Shown here piece by piece: positions 25,403-35,982 of a DNA stretch of 64,000 nt. The stretch is from Botryotinia globosa. Lineage: Eukaryota; Ascomycota; Leotiomycetes; Helotiales; Sclerotiniaceae. Numbering within the stretch: position 1 is the stretch's first letter; every line of letters begins with the position of its first letter. Under the pieces are notes generated by a model. It was not told the DNA's origin. It saw nothing but the letters and a program-made list of their open reading frames with translations, and did no database searches. The translations under genes were made by a program, and so were the position numbers. The stretch covers positions 1 to 64,000 of the forward strand of contig RCSZ01000006.1 of the NCBI GenBank assembly GCA_014898425.1, given 5' to 3'.

Positions 25403-27255
25403 TCAATGTTTCAAGCCAGTGTATGCATTCAAATACATGAACCGCATCTTTCCCGTTAACCACCAAAAGCCTCCAGTCTTTACCAACCACCATTGGAAAT
25501 TCAATAAATCTTCCCATCCCAAAGCGACGCAATCACAAAGCCACATCTTGAGCAGTATCCTCTGATATAACATCGAAGTGATATTATCGGTGTGCTCCAG
25601 AATATATTTGTCAAATGATGAAAAAATATTCCCAGTAAGAGCAGCAGAATCAGAATGAGAACATATACGAGTGGAACGAATTGCTCGGAAAAATATACAG
25701 GTAAGAGTGTTTTCATCTGATGGATTGAAATTTTCTGGTACTGCTTGCTGCATCTCCGATTTCAAAGGCCGGGTCCATAAAAGAGTTAAATTAGAGATGG
25801 ATACAGTTTCATTTTTCGATTCCATTTCAAGACCTTGGACGATGTCGACGTACTTGATGAATTGGGTGTAGAAAATCGGTGTAAGTACTGATATTTCCAT
25901 GAATTTTGCCAAGTCCGGTGACATTTGAGCTGAAGGAGAGAACATAATTTCTGGGGTATTGTCAAGAAGTCCGGCAGGTCTGTACCTTAAAACTAAAGGC
26001 TCGTTCGCTACCTCAATAAGATGTTGTAAGAATTGTCGAAACAATACCTCAATAGACTTTTGAGTGTCATCGGCATGTCTGGAAATAGTCTTCTTGAATG
26101 GTTCCGGACGCGAAACCCATGGTAAAGACCGTTTGAAAAATAATATGGAGGCTTGGACTAATGTTCGAGGGAATGTAGCGAATCCTACCCACCACCATGA
26201 TAATAGAAATTTGGACTTCTCAAGTGCCGACATGGTAGATGGGTCGAACGCATGGCCATCAGAAAAGACTCTTGCTACTAAGAATGGACGTTCAGTAGAA
26301 CTAAGCGTTAATGTGAGATCCAGAGGATTATTGCCAGAAAGTGATGGGAAAAATGGATCAGAAGCTGAGACGGAATAAGAACCACTTCGAGAATTGAATG
26401 GAGAAACATAAAACTCCTTGGACCAAGTATTTGTGAACCTTGGTGCTTTGCCTTTGGGTTCCTCTATTTTGGAATCTTCCGCATCTTTTGGTGTAACAAA
26501 ATAAGTATGACGTTCATCGAATGTATTATTGACTTCTAGGAGAACAGCTTTCAATTCTTTATTCCTTGAATAAAGGTTCCATATTGAAACTGGATTATTT
26601 TGATACCCAAGAAACTTAGAAGACGTCAAGAGATATGCAAATGGATAATCTTCATAATTTAAACCCTAGATTTTGTCAACAGAATGCTGAACATATTAAA
26701 AATCAAAATTACCTGATCGTGAAGAAATCTTTTCAATTTTCCTTCTAATCCACCAGAGACATGACCCCTCTCCAAATAATAATCTCCATCCACGACATAC
26801 CAAGGACTCATTGGTTGAAAGGATAATAATCTTCTGTACCATGGAAGTCCATCATTCTTTTCGTCGACTGAAATCATCCCTCCTGAAGATCCTGTCCAAC
26901 CAATGGGTATGCCAGTTAAAAGATACGAGTATGAGAAACCATGTCTCTTTGGAAATAATCTCAAATGACTTGTTTTCGTAGGGAAAAGCATAGGCTTTAG
27001 AAATTGATCATCTGGATTGGTAGATGCTACCTGAAGCCCTCGGACATATCGAATAATCTGAAGAACTGAAAACAGGACACTCGTGCTCGTGGCAATGGTA
27101 GTAATGGTTGATAGGTCAACATATTTCTGGATTGATTGTAAAAATGAATGTCTATTCCGTATAATCGAAAAGGCGAAAATAGTTGATATATCGGACACTG
27201 ATCCGAATAACCCAATGAGTGTGATTGAGGTGAATGCAAAATAAGAAACACCCAT
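25403..27255 (-). CDS. DUF1365 domain protein
   Basis: Two exons, 27255-26713 and 26665-25403, joined across a 47-nt GT/AG intron in phase 0, give 601 residues. The ATG at 27255 is the first methionine in frame; the frame is open farther upstream but has no ATG. N-terminal hydrophobic segments (residues about 7-30 and 50-70) suggest membrane association. The DUF1365 signature is strong: RLFPKRHGFSYSYLLTGIPI (about 99-118), YYLERGH, the PFAYLLTSSKFLGYQNNPVS block (189-208), LEVNNTFDERHTYF (about 224-237), KEFYVSPFNSRSGSYSVSAS, and a WWWVGFATFPR patch. Bacterial relatives lie beside cyclopropane-fatty-acid synthase genes, so a lipid-related role is often supposed; the reaction is unknown. Near the C-terminus is a Trp-rich segment (FQWWLVKTGGFWWLTGK). 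Confidence 0.88.
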
Positions 27256-27841
27256 GATGTGATTTGGAAGTCTAGGGGAGGCGATATTGAGTTCTTTGAT
27301 AATGCATTTTTCTTTGCCGAATGTTCCTAATTTCAATAATTATGAATCATAAGGAAACCGAAGGTAAACGTAAATACGGGACTGCCTCTATATATAAAAG
27401 ACCTCAAGGTTCTCGTATGATAGGATGGCAATGATGTTTTAGAGTTGTCTGAACATGTAAATTACACGATGCATATGGTCAATGGGTACGTACTGGTACA
27501 CTACTCTCAAGAAATCAAAGTCTAGAGTCAGACAAGGATATATTGCCATACCATTTCATCTCGACACAGTAAAGTTTCCCTCTTATGACACTCACCGCTT
27601 GACGACATAACTAATCCTGCTTACATAAGAAATTCTTTTTGTATCTGATTCATTCGGCGAGAGGAAGCGCTATTCAATTGCCACAAATCGAAGTCATCAA
27701 TCCTTCTTCAGCTTTTTACAACATACAACATCAGCGTCAAATACCCTCGATAAATTTTCGGAATCCCTTTCCTTTCAATTAAACATTCTATCTCTTCAGG
27801 AAGCACCTTTTAATTAAATACCCTCATAAAAATCAATCAAA
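27256..27841. promoter_or_regulatory. Divergent promoter region
   Basis: Spacer of 586 bp between the divergently transcribed DUF1365 gene and MBF1. The stretch just before 27842 is pyrimidine-rich (CCCTTTCCTTTCAATTAAAC) and ends in AATCAAA before the ATG, a usual start context for a highly expressed fungal gene. No specific operator was identified. Confidence 0.45.
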
Positions 27842-28547
27842 ATGGATGACTGGGAGTCAACTACAAAGATTGGAAAGAATGTTCGTGGAGGAGCCGGCGC
27901 AAACAGAGAGACTGTCATTAGAGGAGCTGCTGCATTGAACGCTGCTAAGAGAAGCGGAGGAGCTATTACTACTGAGAAGAAATTTGCTTCCGGTAATGCT
28001 GTAAGTCGAATCCATTCAATCATTAACATTTACCCCGCGACCCCGCGACCTTGTTTCCGCAAGCCTTACATTCGACCACCGTGTGCCACAAACTAACCTA
28101 TTCGAATAGGGTTCTTCAGGAGAAGGTCAACATCTCACAAAAGTCGACCGCTCCGATGAAATCATTAAGCCAAAGACCGTTGGTATGGAAGTAGCCCGAG
28201 CCATTCAAGATGGCCGCAAGGCCAAAAACATCAAAACCCAAGCCGACCTCGCCAAACTATGCAACACTACCCCAAAGATTGTCAACGATATGGAAAGGGG
28301 TGTCGCCACTCCTGATCAGAAAGTTTTGAACAATATGGAACGTGTTTTGGGTATTAAGTTACGTGGAAATGATATTGGAGGTTCGAAGTTTGGAGGACCA
28401 AAGAAGAATGCTACACCTGCTCCTGCAGCAAAGGCAGCACCCGTTAAGACTACAATCAAAATTGTTCCTCCTACGGCTGGGCCACCAAGTGCGAAGAGTG
28501 GAACTCCCAAGACTGGTACTCCAGGTGGAGTGGACGATGATGAGTAA
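27842..28547 (+). CDS. MBF1: Multiprotein bridging factor 1 (transcription coactivator)
   Basis: Exons 27842-28000 and 28110-28547 with a 109-nt GT/AG intron in phase 0 give 198 residues. The protein starts [17 protein letters not shown], the conserved MBF1 N-terminal region that contacts bZIP activators and keeps [15 protein letters not shown] Cro/C1-type helix-turn-helix follows (about residues 79-140: [54 protein letters not shown]). MBF1 bridges Gcn4-type activators and TBP in the nucleus and also acts at collided ribosomes in yeast. The tail after KLRGNDIGG is an Ala/Pro/Thr/Lys-rich extension of about 50 residues ending in acidic VDDDE, longer than in yeast-type MBF1 of about 150 residues. 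Confidence 0.95.
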
Positions 28548-29374
28548 ATGCGGATAGTGTTATGATGATATAAGTGGGCGAGTCCTATCAAATGAGTGTT
28601 GGTGGACGGTGGATGATGAATGGTCGCTACTTCAAGCTATGGAGTTTATGAATAGATGAGATGCATGAAAGAATAAATGAAAGCTTTAGATATCAAGAGG
28701 TTTCCATTGCGTTGGATTTCAATGTTATTATACCTGGCGATTATGGTCTATCAGAGTAGATAAATCATTTCCTCAATTCAACCCTTTTTCTCCAATTGAT
28801 TTACAATGTCTCGACTGTTTCCTGGCATAGTCTGTTCTTCATACTAAATAAATTCGAGACCTGATCTTTCCTACTTGATCTTGGCCGACACACCTGAATA
28901 GGATCACTGTTTTGGATGCGCTGTAGCATCCTCAGTTCAGGGTGAACATGCCCCATGAGATGATGCCGAAGCGATGCAGATAATTGGCCCAAAAGACAAC
29001 ATTTGGTACGGAACGCTGGTGACGGGCACCCGCTGCCGCTGATGATATCACGTGGGTCAGTATGGGCGAGGAAATAAAAGGTCATTCAGTAATTATTTCA
29101 TTCCGTTTGTGGTCCCTAGTTATACAATTCTATTCTTCCATCCCTTCTTCATTCTTTCCCGTCCTTCCCGTCCATTGCTCCTCAGTCCTGGATCCTGTAT
29201 CCTGTACTCTGTGTCCCGTATCCTTCAACGAACCGAATGAGACTAACGAACCATAGTACATCATGCTCCTAATATATACAAAACAAGGGTATCTTTTTCA
29301 AGCAATACAATATACAAAATCTTAAAAGAGCCATTTTCCAACACTCGCTCACGATATCCAATTCATGTTAAGGT
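28548..29374. other. Convergent 3' intergenic region
   Basis: Spacer between the convergent MBF1 and Cdt1-like genes. Open frames here lack protein character. Near 29150-29225 is a pyrimidine-rich, CCTGTA/TCCCGT-repetitive stretch. No gene seen. Confidence 0.55.
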
Positions 29375-30982
29375 TCAAGAAGCTTGGGCTTTCTTGACCC
29401 GATCTTTAACACTCTCCTCCAAAATTTTCTTCTCCCTATCAAAAACCACGGCTTCCATCTTCCCAATCTTAGCCAATTGAACCCATTCCGGCGCAATCTC
29501 GACCGCCAATAATTTCACAGCAGTAATTGCTTCGTCTTTCGATATAGGAGTCTTGAATGAATCCTTCAATTTACCAATTAAAGTCGGCATGGTGAAAGAG
29601 ATTCTTTGCTGTCCAGCTGATCCCGACGTACTCAAGATACAGAGGACCTTGACAACTTCCTCCATTCTTGATAAAGCTGATTTACGAGCTACTTGCGCAG
29701 GAGATGGCGCTTGAGGAAGGAGAGATTGTTTAAGTTGTTTTGCGCGGAGACGCTCGAGAAGTGTAGGTTTCTTTTCGGTGGAGGGAGGGGAGGAAGTGTC
29801 TGTAAAAGTCGCAGCTTGAATAAGAGCAGGGGATGATTTTGTTCTCCTGAGATCCTTTTTAGCAACAATGCCGGCTTTCATGTCTTCCAGTCGTCGTTGA
29901 CCCTTGGCGAGGAGGGGCGTCATTTTTGAGAGCGAAGAACAAGGTGTGATTGGCTCCGATGGTAATTGTTTGATGAAGTCCTCAATAGTAACATCCTCCC
30001 CTTTCAATTCCCACCGACTTATTAATCTTTGCGAAAATATTCCATTGAGTCTTTCTTCATCAATCGGCCTCAAGTTATTACCCTTTCCACCGCCATTCCC
30101 AGCTTCAATCTCGACACATATTTTCCCGGATCCATAATCTGATAGAGTGATTGTAGAAAGGTTTTGATCTTCTGCGTCAACTTTGACATGAGAGTTCAGG
30201 ACACCAAGAGCCCGGCGGACATCATCCAGCATGACCTTCCGTTTTCCCCATGCTCTGGCAACATCCGGACAGAGATTCCGTAAATCTGCGGGTGCATTGG
30301 ATCCATTGTGAGCGCAGTGAAGGGTGAGTGTTGTGAGAAGTGCTGCGTGAAGATTGATAATATCGATGAGTCCGGTAGGGAGTGGTTCCTTAAGGTCCTC
30401 TTTTTGGTTCTCTTCCTCCTTCTTTCCTTCAGCACCAGTTTGTGAATGTACAAGAGGAATTGTTGAAACCGCCGTGCCAGAATTCGAAGAAATAGATCGT
30501 AGAGACGAAAGAGAAGGTCTTTTTTGGACGGGTCTTTTTGGGGTTTGTAGAAGGAGACGATCGAGTAGGGTGCGCGCTCCTTTCGTTGGGGTATCGGTAA
30601 TGATTGAGGATGTTTTGATAAGTTTGCGCGGTGTTTGTGGAACTTTTGACGGGAGGACCGGTTTTGATGGAAGTGTCTTAATTTCTTCAGCAGTTGTGGC
30701 AGTTGCAATCGTCGCAGTCGTAGTCGTTGCTATCTCAGTCACATTCGATTCCTCCTCTATATCCAACTTTCTCTTTCTTAAATTCGTAGGAGGTTTATCT
30801 AACTTAGTTACTGTCACTGATACCGCATTCGTTTGTTTATTCTTTTCAATGATTGACTTTGCTCCACCCTTTGTAACTGCTTTTGAAATCGTAGTAAAGG
30901 AACTCAATGGTTGAATCTTGGTGGTGGCTGCATTTCTCGAAGAAGGCGCCGCGACCTTTCTTTTCTTGACCGCAGAAGGCAT
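29375..30982 (-). CDS. Cdt1-like DNA replication licensing factor
   Basis: Intronless ORF of 535 residues from the ATG at 30982 (MPSAVKKRKVAAPSS). The few codons upstream in frame start at TTG and are not used. The first 180 residues are disordered, basic and Ser/Thr-rich, with SP/TP-type sites (TPTKGARTLLDRLLLQTPKR). A folded middle region (about 205-335: LPTGLIDIINLHAALLTTLT ... PDVARAWGKRKVMLDDVRRA ... RLISRWELKGEDVTIEDF) matches the Cdt1 geminin-binding-like winged helix. After a linker with LLAKGQRRLEDMKAG there is a C-terminal winged helix (about 420-535: RMEEVVKVLCILSTS ... ISKDEAITAVKLLAVEIAPEWVQ). Cdt1 loads MCM2-7 at origins with ORC and Cdc6. The family call rests on motif memory; alignment would settle it. 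Confidence 0.72.
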   Translation of the reverse strand: MPSAVKKRKVAAPSSRNAATTKIQPLSSFTTISKAVTKGGAKSIIEKNKQTNAVSVTVTKLDKPPTNLRKRKLDIEEESNVTEIATTTTATIATATTAEEIKTLPSKPVLPSKVPQTPRKLIKTSSIITDTPTKGARTLLDRLLLQTPKRPVQKRPSLSSLRSISSNSGTAVSTIPLVHSQTGAEGKKEEENQKEDLKEPLPTGLIDIINLHAALLTTLTLHCAHNGSNAPADLRNLCPDVARAWGKRKVMLDDVRRALGVLNSHVKVDAEDQNLSTITLSDYGSGKICVEIEAGNGGGKGNNLRPIDEERLNGIFSQRLISRWELKGEDVTIEDFIKQLPSEPITPCSSLSKMTPLLAKGQRRLEDMKAGIVAKKDLRRTKSSPALIQAATFTDTSSPPSTEKKPTLLERLRAKQLKQSLLPQAPSPAQVARKSALSRMEEVVKVLCILSTSGSAGQQRISFTMPTLIGKLKDSFKTPISKDEAITAVKLLAVEIAPEWVQLAKIGKMEAVVFDREKKILEESVKDRVKKAQAS

Positions 30983-31870
30983 GATGGTAATTGTGATAGA
31001 AAGCAAGAATCACCAAAAAGATACAAGGCAAGGATTATACAAGCAAAGTTTGTGAATGAGGTCAAAGTAAGATAGCAAAATTGAAGGCGCCCAAGTGTTA
31101 ATTCCTTCTGTACAAAATTTGAACAAGTTGGTTGATGGAGGAACGAAAGTTATGAATGATTTCACGACGCGTATAAGGTTAATGGTCAAAGCGTGTTTTA
31201 ACGCGTTAAGTGATTTTCATGATAGTACCAGTACTGAGATGGAATACACATGAACCAATCAATTCCTACTCGACCTTTCGTATATCCAACATATGTACTG
31301 TAGTGCTTACTGCTACAATTTAATCGAGACCTCAATTTTTCGCTCAAGGCCAATTTTTGTCAAATACACACACCACGTCAAATCCACAAGCACCAAAGGT
31401 AGAATCCTTTATGATAGCCAGCCGGCAAGATGTTATACACCAGCAGCAAGAATTCATTCCAGTGGTAGTGAGGTACCCAGCTAAGCTATTGAGAGTGTCC
31501 TGTCGATTATCAACAAGAACAACCTAGTTATCATCAAAGCATACTTTTTGGCCTTATTCTGAGGCTACTATACTAGGTAACCAAAATCTCTCAAGAAAAA
31601 AAGTCAGCAGTCAAAATTACCGTCTTCAATTCAAGAAAAGTGCAAGTTTAATTGGCAGTTTCGACTTCGAGAAACACCCGCGACTTCGTTCAAAGTCTGT
31701 TTCTGGAAAATTGGAAGAAACATCGCTAGGTCCGGGCAAGGCGCGTTATTTGAGAATATTCCAGAGGCAATTATTGAAGGTGCAGAATATCCTCCATCAA
31801 ACAAAACACACTACAATTAAACCTCCGCCATATACTGACGGCATACAAGCAGCTCTTGGGTTACAACGAC
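30983..31870. other. Intergenic, no supported gene
   Basis: Spacer of about 890 bp between the divergent Cdt1-like gene and the first PREIRD gene. It includes an ACGCG-containing stretch (31168-31203: GACGCGTATAAGG, AACGCGTTAAG). MCB boxes (ACGCGT) drive G1/S genes in yeasts, so these two sites, about 190-220 bp upstream of the Cdt1-like start, may matter. Confidence 0.5.
31168..31206. promoter_or_regulatory. Two ACGCGT (MCB-like) boxes upstream of Cdt1-like gene
   Basis: ACGCGT appears in CGACGCGTATAAGG and again in TAACGCGTTAAGT, about 32 bp apart. MBF (Mbp1/Swi6) binds ACGCGT in promoters of G1/S and replication genes in yeasts. Placement upstream of a putative Cdt1 fits S-phase control, but function here is inferred. 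Confidence 0.45.
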
Positions 31871-32623
31871 ATGTCTCTGCCTTTCCTCCAAACTTTCCCA
31901 CGAGAGATCCGCGACTTAATTTACACCTTTATCCTCGCAGATGCGAATGGTATCGTTACTCTTTCTCCATGGTCGATGGAAGTTGCGCAGTCCTTTTCCA
32001 TACTTCGAACATGTAAACAAGTACACAGAGAATGCAAAGAAATAATTTGGGAGCATAAAGGACTGAAACTGCGGGAGCTTCCTGACTTGAAATACAAGCT
32101 CGAAAAGAGGATTTCAATACTTGGCGAAGCTACGCAATGGCATATATTTATACAATTGGAGGTATTGGATTGGGACGAATTAGAATGGGTTGAGCGTGGT
32201 CTGGCAGCAGTAGCAGGGTCTCTACAAAAATTGCATAGTATTACAATCAAAGCGAGCAAAGAACGACCACAAACAGTCGAGGAATTTACGGATATTCTTG
32301 ACCTAAGAGAAAATGGTGAAATAGTCGATGGAAGATTATATCAAGAGTATCCTGGAAATGCTTCGACAGACAAAGGATATCGGACTTGGATGATAAACAC
32401 TAGTTGGCCTCGACTGTCTCCTTGGGCCAAGAGGAAATGGTTGGCAGAAATATTAATTGATACGACTGATACAAGCAAGCTATTAGACAGAATCCATAAC
32501 AAATTTGGCGGGCAATTATACGTTGATGGGGTGCTATGTTTGAAAGATGGAAAACAAATTGTGAAGGGCTTGAAGCTTGATTCAAGGGATGGAGAACTCA
32601 AAATTATTCCCAGACACAGGTAG
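31871..32623 (+). CDS. PREIRD-motif (2EXR/F-box-like) protein, paralogue 1
   Basis: 250 residues from the ATG at 31871 (MSLPFLQTFPREIRDLIYTF). The frame extends 5 codons upstream but only from a TTG. The N-terminal FPREIRDLIYTFILAD followed by LRTCKQVHRECKEIIWEH is the fungal F-box-like/2EXR arrangement (L/FPxEIRxxIY, then C-x-Q-x-xxE), a protein-interaction fold common in large fungal families of unknown role. The C-terminal part shares FGGQLYVDGVLCLKDGK with the next gene. No enzymatic motif is visible. Its upstream region (31711 on) has another open frame that I consider non-coding. Confidence 0.75.
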   Translation: MSLPFLQTFPREIRDLIYTFILADANGIVTLSPWSMEVAQSFSILRTCKQVHRECKEIIWEHKGLKLRELPDLKYKLEKRISILGEATQWHIFIQLEVLDWDELEWVERGLAAVAGSLQKLHSITIKASKERPQTVEEFTDILDLRENGEIVDGRLYQEYPGNASTDKGYRTWMINTSWPRLSPWAKRKWLAEILIDTTDTSKLLDRIHNKFGGQLYVDGVLCLKDGKQIVKGLKLDSRDGELKIIPRHR

Positions 32624-33349
32624 GAAATTGATCAATGGGGTTGAAGACGTTTGCACGATTTTTATTCTTCTGAGGGGGGTAAATCTGAATCCAATAGGAA
32701 TCATTTATAGGATCCATGGATAGGTTCATAGTTTCTGGAATATTCAAAGCTAGCCTGGGCTTGGGCTTGGGCTTGGGCTTGGGCTTGGGCTATCAGACTA
32801 CTCTGTACCTCTAAAAACTCGGAGGTTGATTCAATCATTGGAACCAAATGTTGTATATCATCCGAAGATGATGATACTGGGGTCTCAAGTTATCATGATC
32901 GATTTATTCACTCGTTCACTCAATCTCGAGTCACTTGAATAATTGACCCTTGTGAAAATCATCGGAGAATATCCGAAATGCGGGTTACCGGCGCTGGTCA
33001 CAAGTTACAACTTTTTAAGCCGCGCAATTAAATGATGTTCATTGAGGCTGTGACACTGACATATACCGTTTTCTTCACCTGCAACTTCTATGTGCAGCGC
33101 ATGACTTTCGTTTCTATCTAATGTGCCAATTCACTATATCTGACAATATAACCCCATTTTTATTTAAACTTTTAAACTTGTAGGTTAGATCCCTAGCCTT
33201 GATCTCCAATCCCCCGCGACCCCCTCTCTCCTCTCTCCTCTCTCCTCTCCACAATTCCCAATTCTCATATATCAGTCTCCCTCCGGTTTCCAGTCTCCGG
33301 TTTCCACTCTCCGGTTTCCACTCTCCAGTTCCCAAGTCATAGGCCCAAA
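32624..33349. other. Intergenic with short tandem repeats
   Basis: Holds a GGGCTT hexamer array (32756-32791). Just upstream of the next gene are a CCTCTCT-rich tract (about 33222-33250) and a 15-bp repeat of CTCCGGTTTCCACT type (33285-33330). The last two likely lie in the promoter or 5' leader of the gene at 33350. Confidence 0.6.
32756..32791. repeat. GGGCTT hexamer tandem array
   Basis: About six perfect copies between the two PREIRD paralogues. Confidence 0.9.
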
Positions 33350-34282
33350 ATGCGAATCAAAACACATCTCAATATCTTAACTGACATCCCACGAGAAATT
33401 CGAGACGAAATATACGAATATGCCTTTCAAACCCCGTTCAATTGTGTCACTTACCGTTGTACCTTAAACAATACTTATAAAATATTACCATATGATCCGC
33501 AAAACGACATTTGTCTTTCCAATTCTTCACTTCCCGCTCTCGGTCTTTTAAGTACGTGTTCTCAATTATACAATGAAGCTATCATCTCCCTCTGGAAGGT
33601 CAATAGCCTTGGACTCTGGCCCGCGGATTTACTTTTTCGCATGGGAGATTTGGGTGACGATACTTTTATATATGCTCAGTCCCTACAAGTAAATCTCGAT
33701 TTGACTGATTCCGATGATTTGAAATGGGCTGAAATGTTATTTCTGAGAATTGGAGGGAACTCTGGTCTTCGTAATGAAAGAAACGAGGAAGAAAGTTGGA
33801 GTGGTTTAAAGAAAGTCCAAATTAACCCCATGAGAACCGAGGAAATTAAAATGGATGTCAAATGGATGCAAAGGGTCTCGGAAGCTATGGACTTGCGGTG
33901 GAAAAGTCAGGAACTTCTCAATGGTATAAACCCAGCTGCGGATAAAAGTTGGGGGTTATATTCTCGGTGGATGGAGCTTCTTCGTAGGGCGGGAACATCG
34001 GGCAATGATATATACTTGGGAGATGGGGTGAAAAGGTCGGTCAGTGTAAATACGGCTTGGGATGACTGGGTGTATTGGGACCAAAAAGAGTGGCTGAAGA
34101 AATCACCTCATGGGGCTGGTGTGAAGGGAATGGAAGAAGTGATGAAGGATTTCAGTGAGACTTTTGGAGGAGAATTATGGGCAAATGGGAAGTTGTGTTA
34201 TAAGGATAAGGAGAGACTCAAGAGGGTGTTTGAATTAAAACCGGTCGAACTTCTTGGAATTTATCCAACGGTCGGCGAATGA
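33350..34282 (+). CDS. PREIRD-motif (2EXR/F-box-like) protein, paralogue 2
   Basis: Intronless 310-residue ORF with ATG at 33350 (MRIKTHLNILTDIPREIRDE). It has IPREIRDEIYEYAFQ, then LLSTCSQLYNEAIISLW, the same order as in the gene at 31871. Near the C-terminus, SETFGGELWANGKLCYKDKE aligns with the FGGQLYVDGVLCLKDGK of that neighbour, and a W-x-x-W-x-x-K/KW-L segment precedes it in both. The two are therefore tandem paralogues, already quite diverged. The function is unknown; the fold suggests protein binding. Same strand as its partner, about 730 bp apart. Confidence 0.82.
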   Translation: MRIKTHLNILTDIPREIRDEIYEYAFQTPFNCVTYRCTLNNTYKILPYDPQNDICLSNSSLPALGLLSTCSQLYNEAIISLWKVNSLGLWPADLLFRMGDLGDDTFIYAQSLQVNLDLTDSDDLKWAEMLFLRIGGNSGLRNERNEEESWSGLKKVQINPMRTEEIKMDVKWMQRVSEAMDLRWKSQELLNGINPAADKSWGLYSRWMELLRRAGTSGNDIYLGDGVKRSVSVNTAWDDWVYWDQKEWLKKSPHGAGVKGMEEVMKDFSETFGGELWANGKLCYKDKERLKRVFELKPVELLGIYPTVGE

Positions 34283-34895
34283 TGGATATGCTAATGAATA
34301 GAGGGACGAATAACCGTAAGATTTTATTTCAGAATGCCCATGGCTCCCAAACCGTGGTATGGACATGAGGGAGCGACGGACGTGTAAAAGTTTGATGGAT
34401 CAGAATCAAGATCATTTGGCGATTGCCGTGGGGAGAAAGGGGTGAGTGGCACTCTTTTAATGAAAAGGATTGGCTTGTGATGAGATCCAAAAGTGCTAGT
34501 TGTCTTCCAGGTCTCGGAGTTGTGAGTTTCCTTCCAAGGGCACACTGTAGCATTGGGGAAATAGAGGTTACAAAGCGGGAAAAAATCAAGTCGATGAATC
34601 TTGACGTGCGATGATTCGAGGATGCGGATGACATTTGGATGATAAATTGACGACATATAAAAAAGTCATCAAGGACGGTCTTTATAAAAGTGTGGTCTCA
34701 TAGCTAGCAAGCGATAAATCAATAAAATGCTTGGTTCCCCATTGGGTACATGAATGAATGCAATTGGAGGTATGTCTGATACATGCGTGTGACTGACTGG
34801 AAATGGGCCGCACAGGTTGGGATGAAAGGCGGCATGAAAGGTGGCATGAATATGGGTATCAAATCTCATTGCTTTATATATCTTTCTCTAGAAAT
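34283..34895. other. Convergent 3' intergenic region
   Basis: Spacer between convergent genes. Open frames here are antisense noise without family features. The repeat GGCATGAAAGGTGGCATGAA lies near 34830. Confidence 0.55.
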
Positions 34896-35982
34896 CTACA
34901 ATCCTCCAGCAGGTGGAACATAGGGAGTAATGAGCATCTCACTAAACTTCTCCAATCTTTCTTTTCCTCTAACTTCCTCAACTAATAATGGCATCTTCAC
35001 CACATTAAATTCATCATACAACTCCTCAATTTGTTCCAAATATTTCTTTTGCATCTTCCTTCTTGCATTACATTGATCACAATCACTTCCTTTCTTAGGG
35101 AACAGTAACTGATTGACCACTATACAATGGGTATCGATGTGGTAGGAGCCCAGTTCTTGAATCATACGTTCCGTTTCGTAAAGAGAGAGGAATTCGGGTA
35201 TGCAGACACAAACAAAGGTAGTAAGGTTTTCGTCCTTGAATTGTCCATTTACTTCAGAAATAGTTTCGCGGAGACCTTCTAGTTTCTCCATCATTTCGTT
35301 GAGATTTTGTCCATTTGGTAGAGAACCATTGGCTCCAAGTAACCCATTCAGCATAGGTCCAAATTGTGTGGATAATTGGGAGACTTTCGCAAGGGCTTTC
35401 TCTAGAACGGTAGGGAATTGAAGGAAGCGGAGTGTATGACCAGTTGGAGCGGTATCGAAAATGATGGTTTCGTAGGAGAGAGATTTAACTTGTTTGAGGA
35501 CTTCTGCGAACGACATAGCTTCATCAATACCGGGGATCTATCAGATGAATTAGTAAATGAACACTCCAAGTAATTATTTTGTAGGGGCAAGTAGAACCAA
35601 CAGCAAAAGCCAAATCTTGCATCATTCCACCCATGCCCGCAGCTGGTCCCTCACCCTCCTCAGCCTGTCCCATAAGTTCTTGGATACTACCATTGGGATC
35701 AATTTCCATAGCACTCAGATTCTCAAATCCATTAATAAGTCTAGCTTCCTTTCCAAACTTTTGCGAAAAGGCATCACTCAAATTATGTGCTGGATCTGTT
35801 GAAATGAGGAGAACTGAACGACGGACTTTGGCGAGTTGAATGGCTAGGGAACATGATGTTGTAGTTTTTCCTACTCCTCCTTTTCCGCCAACAAAGATCC
35901 AGCGAAGAGACTTTTGATCAAGGATTGATTGGAGGGTAGGCTCGAGTTGATCATCGTCAGTGTTGATTACTGCGGTGGACAT
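34896..35982 (-). CDS. GET3: GET3 ATPase (tail-anchored protein targeting, ArsA family)
   Basis: Exons 35982-35602 and 35537-34896 give 340 residues, the usual Get3 length. The join restores [20 protein letters not shown]. The deviant P-loop GGKGGVGKT (32-40) contains the signature Lys34. Switch [13 protein letters not shown] carries catalytic Asp63, and switch [12 protein letters not shown] is at 155-164. The zinc-binding CDQC (Cys280, Cys283) holds the homodimer. A Met/Gly-rich loop ([13 protein letters not shown]) lies in the client-binding helical subdomain. Get3 receives C-terminal membrane anchors in the cytosol and delivers them to Get1/Get2 at the ER. The 64-nt intron has an unusual GTTGGT donor. 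Confidence 0.96.

Noticed and set aside
27256..27336. N-terminal extension of the DUF1365 protein to 27336
   Set aside because: The upstream start would be TTG; the first ATG in frame is at 27255.
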